Position numbers and translations under genes: made by a program. Below the pieces are notes generated by a model. That model saw only the letters and a program-made list of their open reading frames with translations. It was not told where the DNA came from and ran no database searches. 10,126 nt of DNA from Euperipatoides rowelli (lineage: Eukaryota > Onychophora > Udeonychophora > Euonychophora > Peripatopsidae), in the NCBI GenBank assembly GCA_003024985.2, contig PXIH01S0000133.1; one strand, written 5' to 3'. Of this stretch, positions 1 through 9,570 are shown one piece after another (within the stretch, counting starts at the first letter, position 1; each line of letters opens with the position of its first letter).

Positions 1-540
1 AAAACCAAACCCTGAATCATCCATAGAAGTTATAAAAATATAGCTAGTTTACGAATAAAATATTTCAAATCCCTGCTGGGCCATAAATACGGAACAGTCC
101 CTTTATTTGTTGTAGTATTATGTAAATTGTTTTAATTTTGAGTTGGACATGTTCATGAACCAAATAACTGTATAAGCTGTTGCTTCAACTTTGAAAATAA
201 AATATGGTAAATATCATTATTATTAAAATATTGTTTTTTTTTTTTAATAACTTATAATTTATTTTACCACAAACTTATATTTGTTTAGGCAAGTTTGTTA
301 ATGTTGATTTGGATCTAGGCATAAAAAAAAGCATCAGGCTTTCTCCAAAACAATTTATTTTAAAAATTAATTAAAAAGCCAAAGAAATTACTTTTGTTAT
401 TATTTTAAATGATTATAATTTAAAATGATTCTTGCTCCATGATTAAAAAAAAAAAAAAAAAGCCAAATTGGAAAAACTAAAAGAAAAACTTTAGGACAAT
501 TATTTTGCCTAAAGATTATATTAAATTTTTAATTTAAAAT
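1..540. other. AT-rich non-coding stretch
   Basis: I see no gene, conserved RNA or transposon end in this stretch. It is dominated by A/T runs, including ten or more T at about 232-245 and a 17-base A run at 445-461. Stop codons are dense in all frames. The A run could be an old retroposon tail, but no recognisable SINE or LINE body precedes it, so it is best read as simple sequence. Confidence 0.6.
445..461. repeat. poly-A homopolymer (17 A)
   Basis: This is an uninterrupted run of 17 A, the longest A run in the window. It may be a slippage-grown microsatellite or the tail of a decayed retroposon. No flanking target-site duplication was found to choose between these. Confidence 0.8.
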
Positions 541-830
541 AAAATAAAATTCCAGCCCAATGTAGCCAATGGGTAGTTTAAAACAAGCTCTGGTCAGTAA
601 ATGACCAAATAGGCCTGTCTCTGTGTAGTGATTTGTTTGGGTAATTGATGCACTCTAACATCTGTTGGGTGTTTAACTCACAGACATTGACCAGCGGGCT
701 TAAAATGAAATTGTTGAAGAGTGGCCACTAGTCAGCCAGTGGTCAAGTAAAGCCAGATGGTAAGCACTCTGGAATGCATCAAACAGTTCTAGAGAATTGT
801 CTAAAATGGAAAAACCTCAGTCATAAACTA
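541..830. other. Higher-complexity island, possible unclassified repeat
   Basis: This block is less AT-rich than its surroundings and has few homopolymers. It contains a short hairpin at 591-607 (TGGTCA, 5-nt loop, TGACCA). It also contains an inverted pair TTGATGCA at 645-652 and TGCATCAA at 775-782; with neighbouring bases the match extends imperfectly to about 13 bp. A short (AAAAT)3-like tract at about 537-550 borders it on the left, which would suit the tail of a minus-strand retroposon. I cannot assign it to a family. It may equally be an old unclassified mobile element or unique sequence. No coding potential is visible. Confidence 0.3.
645..782. repeat. Inverted repeat pair TTGATGCA / TGCATCAA
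   Basis: The 8-bp arms are perfect complements and enclose about 122 bp. The match continues inward imperfectly (TTGATGCACTC against TTGATGCATTC). The flanking bases show no convincing target-site duplication, so a miniature inverted-repeat element is only one reading and chance is another. Confidence 0.3.
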
Positions 831-1402
831 AAGTAATTTTTAAAGATTGAAATTAAATATATTTAACCTAGCAGCATAATATTATTTTATAGAATATCAG
901 TTAAAATTAAAAAAAAAAAAAATAGTATTTTATAAAATATTTTCTATTTTTTATTAGTATAATACATAATATATTTTAAAAATGACAAATATAGCAAGAA
1001 ACATTAAAAGCCTACAAGACCACTACTTTTAAAATAGAGCCTATAAATAAAATATTAACTACAATTTAAGATCCATGTCTAGGAATTTTAAAGTGAGAGG
1101 AACTTTTTTTTTTCTTAAAATATATTCACTAATCTATGTTTATCATATTCATAAAATGTAAATTGTCTAAATTTTCAAAAAAAAAAAAAATTATTAACTC
1201 TTTGACTATAAGATGATGGTTGGTCAGAATTTGAAGTCAGTGAAAATTCTGTGAAACTTGAAAATTATACTTAATATCCAAACTTAGCTTTCCATGCATA
1301 ATGTGAGTAGATTCCTTCTAAATATTTTAGTATAGAAATAAATTAAATAATAAATGCTGTATTCAGACATTTATTTAACTCAATGGGCAAATCTAGGCAT
1401 GC
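831..1402. other. AT-rich non-coding stretch
   Basis: I find no gene or element end here. The sequence is almost entirely A/T with many short A and T runs, for example at about 909-921 and 1179-1190. Stops occur in every frame at short intervals. Confidence 0.6.
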
Positions 1403-1410
1403 ATGCTAAA
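1403..1410. repeat. Left target-site duplication of hAT-like element (ATGCTAAA)
   Basis: These eight bases directly precede the CAGTGGTG terminus and match ATGCTACA at 1901-1908 in 7 of 8 positions. Eight base pairs is the duplication length typical of hAT transposons. Confidence 0.65.
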
Positions 1411-1900
1411 CAGTGGTGAAGTCCTATTTAAAAAAATACCAGGGTGCTAAAATTAAAAATATCAGATGGGAGGGGGGAGGGTGCTGCCAGAATTTTTAAT
1501 ATTGGATAGGAGGCCAAACAGTTCTATTTTATTTAAGTTAAAAGTTAGTGATGTAAGCTAATTTGTTTTATGTTGTCCCTTAAATGATATAGGCTACTAT
1601 AAATAAAACTTTACTTACTTTTAAAGCAATGCCCACAATTCTTTTTTTTTTTGAACAATTGTCACCTTCAGGCAAATCATCATCAATCTGCACATGACAT
1701 GACTGTGTGTCGCTAGCAGAATGATGGTGCAGCAACCAAGTCTTTAATGTTACGCTATTTATTATTAATTAGAAATTAACAATTTGTTTTAACCTTTAAA
1801 ATATTAGGATAGACTTTAATGCTTTTTTTTTAAGTACCAGGGCATGCCCTGCCTTAAATAAAAAGTACCAGGGCACTGCCCTGGCTCCACTGCACCACTG
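1411..1900. mobile_element. Non-autonomous hAT-like DNA transposon (490 bp)
   Basis: The left end reads CAGTGGTGAAGT. The right end, read on the minus strand, is CAGTGGTGCAGT, so the terminal inverted repeats match at 11 of 12 positions before diverging. The element is flanked by an 8-bp duplication, ATGCTAAA and ATGCTACA, with one mismatch. Ends beginning CAG or CAGTGG with 8-bp duplications are typical of the hAT superfamily. The interior holds no open frame of useful length, so it would have moved only with transposase supplied elsewhere. The motif TACCAGGG occurs three times in the same orientation, at 1437, 1835 and 1866, which suggests sub-terminal repeats. Two palindromes sit near the right end, and a G-rich patch (GGGAGGGGGGAGGG) lies at 1468-1481. 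The mismatched duplication and ends indicate an old insertion. The superfamily call rests on ends only. Confidence 0.65.
1832..1884. repeat. Tandem pair of palindromes inside the hAT-like element
   Basis: Two copies of an AAGTACCAGGGCA unit start about 31 bp apart. Each folds on itself: CAGGGCATGCCCTG at 1838-1851 is a perfect palindrome, and CCAGGGCA-C-TGCCCTGG at 1868-1884 is a perfect inverted repeat around one base. Sub-terminal repeats of this kind are common transposase-binding or structural regions in hAT elements. That role is inferred here. Confidence 0.75.
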
Positions 1901-1908
1901 ATGCTACA
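1901..1908. repeat. Right target-site duplication of hAT-like element (ATGCTACA)
   Basis: These eight bases lie immediately outside the right terminus and match the left flank at 1403-1410 except for one base. Confidence 0.65.
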
Positions 1909-3051
1909 GGTTTAAAAACTGTAGCCTATAGTTTGCAACTTATTTACTCTTTATTATGGTGCAGTATTAATATACTCTATATATTATAAAAATAAACTAC
2001 AATCATAATACGGTACTGACATCATAATATTGTAGCCTACATTTGAGAAAAACCCTGGTGGCATGTGTGGAGAGTCTAAGTCTAATATTGATAAGTGTCA
2101 TCCAATAGCGAAACATTGCTCACCCTGATCTAAAGTTCCCCATATACAAAACATTTTATCTGCAGACCTGGCCTGAAGAAGATGTAACATAAACTTAGAA
2201 GTCTAAATATTTTTTTTAGAAATTTTATTTCAATGCATCGCATTTGTAAGAGCCGCCCTAGGCTAACAATGAAATTTAAATGTCAGTTTTAGAAAATTGA
2301 CATTTTCTTAATTATAAACAAATTTTTAAGGGGGGGGGGGGGAAACCCACATACACTTAAAAGTACAATTATAAAAGTATAGAAGAAAAAATGATTGTTA
2401 TTTCAGTATTTTTAAAGATACAATAATGAGAATTTGGATATACAGTTTAAAAATACATTTTAAAATTTACTTAATCTATAGTTTTTTTTTAAAAAAAAAA
2501 AAATGTTTAAAAACGTATTTAGGCCAGCTATAGGTTAATAGAATGACTTTATCATAAAAACAATTCCAAAGAACATGAATTAAATTTAATGGTAGTGTGA
2601 TATTATTTTAAGAAATGTAAAAGTAAGCAGAAAATTATTTTTACATGATCAATAACTATAATATCCGTTTCGTTTATGCGGTGTTTTAAAAAAGGCAGAA
2701 GCAAATTCTGCCTTATGACTGATTGTTCAACTCAATACATTAATCAAAAAAGTTATCACAACATTACTGTATATTCATTATTCTAATTTAGAAATAATAA
2801 AAAAGTTAATTTATTAAATGAAGCAACAAAATGATTTTTTATTTATGACTACGATTAAATTTTTAATATAGCCTAGTTGTCTTGATAAGTAAGAATTATT
2901 GTATTCCATTGCATGAACTGATCTAAAGAAATAATGTTTCTTTACTTTAATATTTTTGTAGGGAAAAGTCTCTATCTTTTTCCCACAAAGTGAAGTAGAA
3001 CATCCATGATGCCCTATTATGAATTTTGTATCAGATAACATTCTGCTTAGT
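1909..3051. other. AT-rich non-coding stretch
   Basis: I see no gene here. A somewhat more complex patch at about 2040-2200 has no recognisable motif or frame. A 13-base G run lies at 2330-2342, and an A/T homopolymer junction (T run then A run) at about 2482-2504. A 93-codon minus-strand open frame (2814-3095) crosses into the left end of the 3060-3761 element. It has no protein-like composition and I do not call it a gene. Confidence 0.55.
2330..2342. repeat. Poly-G run (13 G)
   Basis: This is an uninterrupted G homopolymer in otherwise AT-rich sequence. It is one of three long G/C runs in the window, with 5324-5340 and 9810-9819. Such runs are prone to polymerase slippage and the exact count may be unreliable. 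Confidence 0.85.
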
Positions 3052-3059
3052 GTCCATAA
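3052..3059. repeat. Left target-site duplication of hAT-like element (GTCCATAA)
   Basis: These eight bases precede the AAGGGCCGG terminus and are identical to 3762-3769. Confidence 0.8.
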
Positions 3060-3761
3060 AAGGGCCGGATTAAACCTTTGTAGGGCTCTACGCAAAGCAT
3101 AAGATTTGGGTCATGTTATAATATATACTGGGGTCTGGATTGATAGCCCTCTATTGGGGTTCATAAACAGAGCCCTTGTGGTAGGTCACCCTGTGAATTT
3201 CTTTTTAAGTTTACAGCCAGTTTTGTGCATTTTTATTGTAAAATTCCATAAACGTTAGGCTTGTCCTTTCTTAGTAATAAATGTGATTATCTGAGTTGCA
3301 TGTTGTGAGAGCTAATGAGTAATGACAACAACATGACAGTCTGACACATGTCTTTTTTTAATTCATGTGATCAATCGACTAGCAGATGATCATGTATTCT
3401 AAAATAGAATCTCATCCACCCCCCGTCTGTTTTTTTAATGTCATATTTTGTTTAAAAGTAAATCTTATTGTACTCAAGTCTATTTTTTGTTTTGTAGAAC
3501 AAGGATACAATCAATCAGTCTAAAAATTAGTTTATGCAGGAAATAATAGTTCAGAATTGTGTGCATAACTGAATTTATTTCAATTTCTTACTGAATCTAT
3601 GATTTTGGCAAAATGGAATTAATAGAATAGGAACACAATGAAATTTAATTTGAAAAAATAAAGTTAAACTGTGTAAAATAACAGCGCTCCCAAAAATGGG
3701 CTTCTTATGTTTTAGTATAAGCAGCATTTGTATACCATTCTTAGGTGGTAAAACGGCCCTG
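3060..3761. mobile_element. Non-autonomous hAT-like DNA transposon (702 bp)
   Basis: The left end is AAGGGCCGGATTA and the right end, read on the minus strand, is CAGGGCCGTTTTA. These match at 10 of 13 positions, including seven in a row (AGGGCCG). A perfect 8-bp duplication, GTCCATAA, flanks both sides and fixes the boundaries to the base. CAGGGCCGG-type ends with 8-bp duplications are typical of hAT elements; the first base of the left end appears mutated from C to A. Just inside the left end is a hairpin at about 3076-3097 (CTTT-GTAG, GGCT loop, CTAC-GC-AAAG). There is no open frame, so no transposase is encoded. The identical duplication with eroded terminal repeats suggests moderate age. 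The superfamily call comes from ends and duplication length only. This is a different family from the 1411-1900 element. Confidence 0.78.
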
Positions 3762-3769
3762 GTCCATAA
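3762..3769. repeat. Right target-site duplication of hAT-like element (GTCCATAA)
   Basis: These eight bases directly follow the CGGCCCTG terminus and are identical to 3052-3059. Confidence 0.8.
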
Positions 3770-4764
3770 TAAAAATTATCAACCATCTCCTAAAATGTTA
3801 TTCTGTTAGCACACACCCTATCTATAAAACAAATTTGTCCAACCTTTTTGTAACCCATTTTATTTTATTTTTTTAAATTATGTCATGCACATCCCATCAT
3901 AAAATAAAAGTCCTTTTGCCATTACTTCCTCATCTTGTCAAACAGTTCTTGTACCTCAAGGTTTTGAAAAGTGCCAACCCTGTCCATTACCCTTAACAAA
4001 ACACACTTTATTCAGTTAACATTTTATGTCATTCATTTATATTGTCAACTAGATCTACATTAACATGTTTTTTTTAGTTTAACATTTAAATAATGTTCTC
4101 TAATTATTTAAATTAAAAATAAATAACTTCAAAGCAAAGTATAATATTACCAACTAGAAGGTAAAATAAAAAAAGCTATGTAGCATATTGAAGTTTTCTT
4201 TTAAAAAATATGTCTAATTTTTATTTAATTACAGTATTGTCAAACCAGTATTAAATCAGAGTAATTGTTTTTAAGATCTTATATTAATTTTTTTTTTTTG
4301 TTAATTTCAACAGGAAGTTATTTATTATGATTATTAGTATTATTTATTTAGTTAAATGAACTCAAGGTTGCACATGTTGGACGTTAAATGACCAACAATA
4401 TAATCAATATTCATGTCCATTTCTGACACTGGATACTTATTCATTTATCATCTTGTCAAATTAATCACTGAAACTTGGTGTCAAAATTATACCTAGTCTA
4501 AACTACTTGATGAAAAATACCTTGAGAAAGTTTAAATGTCCTATTTAACAACATCAAACAAAAAAAAAATATCTAGAAAAAAAGTAACTAAACATTCAAG
4601 ATAAGTTACTAAACATTTGTAATTTTGTGTAAAGATATTTTAAAATATTAATAACCAATTACTGAAATAATATATACAGTGTATTTTTATTTTAAAGATT
4701 TAGGTCAAACAAATGACAATTATTTCAGCAGAGAATGCATTTTCTTAAACTACAAACTTAGGTT
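3770..4764. other. AT-rich non-coding stretch
   Basis: No gene or clear element is visible. A T-rich tract followed by CAG at about 4289-4313 resembles a splice acceptor, but no open frame or donor makes an exon of it. The rest is short A/T runs and unique-looking sequence. Confidence 0.55.
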
Positions 4765-4768
4765 TTGA

Positions 4769-4855
4769 CCCGTTACTTCGGAAACCTAACTCATTGAAAT
4801 TAACCACCACATTGAAATTTAACGTGGGGCACAAAAATTTATTAGAGTTTACGGG
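4769..4855. mobile_element. Weak candidate miniature inverted-end element (87 bp)
   Basis: The left end CCCGTTACTTC and the right end read in reverse, CCCGTAAACTC, match at 8 of 11 positions. The flanks are TTGA at 4765-4768 and TTAA at 4856-4859. TTAA flanks and CCC ends are piggyBac-like features. Inside is an imperfect direct repeat of ATTGAAATTTAAC type (about 4792-4804 and 4811-4823). The element would be very short, one flank is not TTAA, and the matches are few, so chance is a serious alternative. Confidence 0.22.
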
Positions 4856-4859
4856 TTAA

Positions 4860-5175
4860 GTTTTTTGATGACACGGGAATTTTTAAGAATAACTAGTGTT
4901 CCAACCCTAAGATAATCAAAAGGTACAATAAACTATTTTAGATCATGAACAAAATGGATGGCAGTCTTATTATTTTATTTATAATCCTAACCTTCATCCA
5001 ACCCTGATCCTTAACTCCTACTATGTATTAAAGCTATGTATGATAATCAAGAGGTGCATAAAGCTTTTTGAATGGTTTTCAAATTGTAGTTAGTTATCTA
5101 AAAGTAATTTATAATTTTGTAATCTTAATATTTTCTAGATTAATGACACCAATACTTTATAGCTCTATATTGGTT
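4860..5175. other. AT-rich non-coding stretch
   Basis: I see nothing identifiable here: no open frame, element end or RNA-like fold. Confidence 0.6.
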
Positions 5176-5221
5176 GAAATTTAAATATATAATTAAAATT
5201 TTAAGCATAAATTTAAATTTC
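5176..5221. repeat. Perfect 11-bp-arm inverted repeat
   Basis: GAAATTTAAAT at 5176-5186 is the exact reverse complement of ATTTAAATTTC at 5211-5221, with a 24-base spacer that is all A/T except for one G and one C. In sequence this AT-rich such arms arise by chance more often than usual, so function is not implied. It directly adjoins the degenerate repeat patch that leads to the C run. Confidence 0.7.
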
Positions 5222-5309
5222 GATATGATGAACAAATTATTTCGTTGACATAATAAACCTACAACTGTTGAAAAAATTTAAGTTCGATGTGATGACATTT
5301 CGATAAGAC
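5219..5309. repeat. Degenerate direct repeat, TTCGATRTGATGA type
   Basis: TTCGATATGATGA at 5219-5231 recurs as TTCGATGTGATGA at 5283-5295, 64 bp later, with one mismatch. Each is followed by an ATTTCG motif (about 5238 and 5297). This looks like a decayed tandem duplication of about 64 bp. A 69-codon minus-strand open frame over this patch is driven by the C run and is not a gene. Confidence 0.55.
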
Positions 5310-5316
5310 AGGACGA

Positions 5317-5340
5317 CCCCCCACCCCCCCCCCCCCCCCC
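5317..5340. repeat. Poly-C tract (6 C, A, 17 C)
   Basis: Six C, one A and 17 C form the longest G/C homopolymer in the window. It is followed by TTCC and a nine-base A run. The length is likely polymorphic or miscounted in sequencing. Confidence 0.85.
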
Positions 5341-6035
5341 TTCCAAAAAAAAAACATATTTGGTTTAGGATTTCTATGGAAACATTTAACTTTTGTTTCA
5401 TTTTTTTTTTAATGAATATTAACTCATGTCTAGTGACTATTAGCATTATGAATATGATACTTTAAATTTAGAAAGATGATCATAAATGCTGTACTTATTA
5501 TGGTTTCCTTAAGGGAAAGAGCTTATGAAATTGTTCTCTATGTGTTGCCTTATCCAGCAGTTCTAGATGTGCCTCTGTAATATTTAATCCTTTTGCTAGG
5601 GAATAAAGGCAGGGGGGAGGGAATCATTATTCCCCATGACTGAACAGGCTCAAAGTTGCTGAAAAAAAGATGTTTTTAAACTCCCATTTTGAGAAAAGCT
5701 CAAGAAAAGGTCTGTGTCAAAGATATTGGAATCGCTATAACTTCTGTGGATTGACATATTGTGGTTTTTCTCATTTTATCTTTGTGATAAAGAAATTATC
5801 CATTTGTGAAAAAAAAATATTGTACCTAGAAAGATAGAAACCGATTGATAATCAATTAATACTTTATGATAATCTCGCATAATATTTTGATGTTCTTAAT
5901 GTGCGAATGAAAAAAGTTCATGTCCGCTCAGGATTTGGTTGTAAATATATTTATTATACAGGGCGTAATGCGTTATAATAAATTCATGTATAGCTCGTGA
6001 CTATTTTTGTTAAATTTGATAGTTCAAAGACATTA
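5341..6035. other. Non-coding stretch
   Basis: No gene is visible. It contains a short perfect hairpin GGGAAT-CATT-ATTCCC at 5619-5634, preceded by a G-rich patch at 5612-5621 that shares the 11-mer AGGGGGGAGGG with position 1471. Neither belongs to a recognisable element. Confidence 0.5.
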
Positions 6036-6049
6036 CACCACTTGTGGTG
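6036..6049. repeat. Short palindrome CACCAC-TT-GTGGTG
   Basis: Perfect 6-bp arms surround a 2-base centre and are followed by an AATAAA at 6051-6056. It does not match the metazoan histone 3' stem-loop. It lies within a GTG-initiated 67-codon open frame (5997-6200) that I do not regard as coding. Confidence 0.6.
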
Positions 6050-6800
6050 CAATAAAAAGACTACTATTAAGTTTTTTTTGGGTCATCTCAAGCATATCAC
6101 TATTATGTTCCTAAGTTTTGTTCCACGCCCTTGCCAATTTAGTCATCCTCATAAGTCGTGGTATGGCCAGATCTTTTACGTAAACTTCATTTTTCTTTAA
6201 TTTATTCAGTGAAAAACAAAGTGACAATATCAAGTTTTGTCATACTCTACATTTATGTTAGTAGGCACAAGCATCATTCATTGGTATCACCGTAAGCTCT
6301 AAGAATGTAAATTGATTGATTTATATACTTCTTGCATTGATTATTTGGAAAATGGTTCATTCTATTTAATAAACTGAGTAGTTTATTTACAAGATGTTTT
6401 CTAATGGTCATTTGAGTTCCAACCTTCTATAGCATGGACGGGGCATAGAACTGAGCGGTTTGACATTATGTCCCATACTGCTGGTTGTCCAAACCCAATG
6501 TTATAGCATGGATCAAAGTGAATGGATTTAATTAAGTTATTGAATCAGACAGCAGATTCTCTTATTTTATTGCTTACATTTATACCTTGTTTGTGTCTGT
6601 TGTACACCAGGTAGTGAACTGTCGCAGACAAGCAAATCCTTCATTCTCCTCATTCTAAAGGTTATGTTGATAATATAATTTGATAATGTGTGACCTTGGG
6701 GCTGATATCTCTATTTGATAGAATTGTGTGTGATGCTTGTTAGATATAACAATTTATACACAGTTTCATTCATAATTGTTTTATATGCATTATGCACCTA
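6050..6800. other. Non-coding stretch with a mid-complexity patch
   Basis: The part at about 6420-6680 is less AT-rich than its surroundings. TATAGCATGGA (about 6428) recurs as TATAGCATGGA (about 6502). An imperfect stem pairs GGTTTGACA (6458-6466) with TGTCCAAACC (6486-6495). I see no frame, splice pair or known RNA. It might be untranslated exon sequence or an unclassified repeat, but nothing decides this. Confidence 0.4.
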
Positions 6801-7985
6801 CCAGCGGGATGCTTTGTTTACTTTTGCAATCCAAAACTGACACAGGCAAAAATTGTGGCAGATATATTTTTATATGCTTTAATTTTTAAAGGAAAATTTC
6901 CAAGAAAAATAACTAAAACAAATGAAGACTATTTTGATACAGAAGTCTACTACTAGTTGATGGATTTCCTTATTTCATTTAGCTACTTTTCTTGTATAAT
7001 TTCTAGTAAATTGCTACATGTCAAGTAAGAATATATTCTGAAAAATATTTATATTCCTTCTATTCAATCAATATACTTTTTATTAAATCTATTTGATCAA
7101 ATTGTTCATATAGTTTCTATATTTTCATTTATGAACAGCTTTCAGAAGTATGCCAGAAATTCAAATTCACCTAATTTATTTATTTTTCTTTAGTTTTGTA
7201 AAATAAATACTGTTATTTCACCAAAAACCTAGATTATGGCCACTTACTGCAACTGAAAAATTTTAAATGTCATAAATAACATAAGATTTTTATTAATTTC
7301 ACTAGTTCCAGGAAAAAAAATATTATTTAGGGTGATTCAATCATGGAGTGCTGAAAATAAATAACTAGAAGATTGGGAGACCCTTTAAACTTAGGACATA
7401 GGAAATCATTTTTAGTAATTTTACACATTTATTATTGAAAATTTAAATAAATAATAATTATCATTGTAAAATAATTCTTCTACAAATTTAAATATTGTTT
7501 TATTTTAATATTTAAAAAAGATGCAACCTAGCTGATACCCCTAAGCTGCAATTTGTATGGTCTCTATCTTTCTCTCTCCCTTTGAACACAATAATGTATG
7601 ACATAGCTACCATATTATTTTTCTTGAACATTCACAAATAATATCATAAATTATATAAAAGTCATTAAATTGCAAGACCCAATTTTCTAAGCATCAATAA
7701 TTTTAATTTGAACTTGACAGTCAGTAAATATTAAATATTTTATATAAGAATTAAACTGGTTAGACATAAATTTACAAATACTGCTAAAGTAATTAATTTT
7801 TTATTAGATTTCAGTTATAAACTGTGATCCTATTAAAACAAATATATGTCAAAATTAGCATATTCAAACTGATGCTTGCCTGTTGTAGGCTCAGCTATCT
7901 TGTTTATAGGTGATGAAATAGTCAAAGATTCACTTTAATCCACTTAAACTACCCATACATTTTAAAATGAACTCATTTCAACAAA
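6801..7985. other. AT-rich non-coding stretch
   Basis: No gene, element end or structured RNA is recognisable. Stops are dense on both strands and A/T runs are frequent. Confidence 0.6.
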
Positions 7986-8200
7986 TTGTTACTTTAAAAA
8001 AAGTCCTTCATACCAAGTGGTTACAACTTGTAGGCTGAAACATCCATTCATACACTGGCTAGCCATTCCTTAAAAATCCAGGTGTTCTTTAAATATGGTG
8101 ACACACAACAGGACTTATTGGATGTCAACAGGGGTTCTGTTTTCTTAGTTACCATTCCTAGTTTTTCTGAAGGAGGAATGCAGCCATGTTTGTTTTATCT
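7986..8200. other. Mid-complexity island of unknown nature
   Basis: This patch has more G+C and fewer homopolymers than its neighbours. On the minus strand one frame stays open for 48 codons (8194 down to the stop at 8048), without an ATG near its start. A pyrimidine-rich stretch ending in CAG lies within it on that strand. The length is not remarkable and I recognise no protein family, so I do not call an exon. It also contains a small stem at 8014-8030 (CAAGT / ACTTG) and a repeated CAACAGG at 8107 and 8126. Confidence 0.3.
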
Positions 8201-9560
8201 TTTATTGAAATAAAATACTAACACTTGGCCTATTTAGTGCTTTTCTGTAGACACTTCTTAGAGTAAATATTAGCAATTGATTATAGCTATCCACTAATCT
8301 GACACACAATTCAATAAATAAATTAATTTAAATATAATAAATAATTTAACCTTATATAAATTATTGTATTTGATTTCCAAATAATTTTAAACATATTCAT
8401 AATTATATACAGAGCTGGATCAGAATTCATTAATTTTTATTAAATTCAAGTCCATGTTGAGAATTGTTTTTATATTGTTTCACATGAATTCATTAATATT
8501 GCACATGTATTTATATGAGATAGGAACAGATGCTTTTGTTGAAAAAATTTAGAAAAACATTAAATCTATTACCGTACCTTAAAATGAGAAAATGATTTTT
8601 TATACAAATTAATAAAAAATAATATTTATTAACTTTCAGCAGATTATTATCAAAGCTGATTACAGAAAAACACTGACAGTATTTATTAAAGTTGTCATAA
8701 ATGCTTTATTATTAATACATGCTGCATAAACAAACTTTAAACGGATGGCTTTTTCTCTCTATAAAAATTGTTTATATGAGCTTTTATTAAAAAACAAAAT
8801 AAGTTCACCCTACATTGACTTATTACTCTCGTATTATTATAATAAATAAATTGATATTGTAAAAACAATGATGATTGATAATGTTTGTTAGAAAGTAACG
8901 CATCAAGAAAACTTGTAATAGGCCTACGACATAATTATCAACAAAACTACATTGGGAAATATTTGTAATAAAAGAACAGGTTAAAACTTAATAACTTTCC
9001 TAATAACTTGCATTTGATATAGTCTGGATCATTTTTAATTTTCTTAAAATCAATCCGCACTCCGATTCATTTGACTGTGCTGACCTTATTGATAAATGAT
9101 AATCGCTAGAAATTAATAGTCTATGTGTTATTTTGTCCATAGTAGTCTATAAAAAAAGTGTAGCTCAGAAGTTGTCATATACGATGCTTCTAATGATATT
9201 TATAAAAATTTAATTTTTTTAAAAAAAATTATTTACCGGTAATTCAAAGTTTTAACAAGTATAATAATCATTATTAATTGAAAAAAATAAAATTGATTTT
9301 AGTCTAAATGCAAATCACAATGTAAGGTATAACTTGTGTTGTATTTCAAGAAAATATGCACATGCACGGATTAAAAAGCTTGTACCCGGCACATGTGTAC
9401 ACCAGTATTTATATACAATGTATATGTATGTAAAGATCTGTAGAATGTCTTTTGAATATTCCTTGAATATTTTAATTTATAATTAAAGGTCAAATGTAAC
9501 AGATTTTTTTTATTATTTTTTATTATTGATTTTCAAAGATAATTACTATAAAAAAAATAA
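8201..9560. other. AT-rich non-coding stretch
   Basis: No gene is visible. The 12-mer GAATTCATTAAT occurs at 8423-8434 and again at 8486-8497, which is a short direct repeat of unclear meaning. A patch at about 9377-9401 contains small palindromes (TGTAC with GTACA, and CACATGTG). The rest is A/T-rich simple-looking sequence. Confidence 0.55.
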
Positions 9561-9570
9561 TTTAACCTTC

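Noticed and set aside
591-607. TGGTCA-5 nt-TGACCA as a nuclear-receptor-type inverted half-site
   Set aside because: Spacing and half-sites do not match a well-known response element, there is no nearby promoter, and such short palindromes occur by chance.
735-800. tRNA-like or tRNA-SINE promoter boxes (GGTAAGCACT, GTTCTAGAG)
   Set aside because: The box B match lacks the usual GGTTCGA core and no cloverleaf stems form convincingly.
1468-1481. G-quadruplex candidate GGGAGGGGGGAGGG
   Set aside because: Four G-triplets with proper loops cannot be drawn because the central six G leave no loop base; the shared 11-mer at 5611 is probably coincidence.
2814-3095. 93-codon open frame on the minus strand
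   Set aside because: It crosses the left boundary of the 3060-3761 transposon, has simple-sequence composition and no recognisable domain; this length is expected by chance.
4289-4313. Splice-acceptor-like T tract ending in CAG
   Set aside because: No open frame, branch context or donor supports an exon; T tracts are everywhere in this window.
5237-5446. 69-codon open frame on the minus strand with a glycine run
   Set aside because: The glycines come from the C17 homopolymer read in reverse; the rest is low-complexity and resembles no protein.
6036-6056. Palindrome followed by AATAAA as an mRNA 3' end or histone stem-loop
   Set aside because: The stem sequence is unlike the histone consensus, AATAAA is common in AT-rich DNA, and there is no upstream gene.
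5997-6200. 67-codon open frame on the plus strand
   Set aside because: It begins at GTG rather than ATG, which is not credible in what looks like animal nuclear DNA, and shows no domain.
8423-8497. 12-bp direct repeat GAATTCATTAAT as a target-site duplication
   Set aside because: The 51 bp between the copies has no terminal repeats or tail, so no insertion can be defined.
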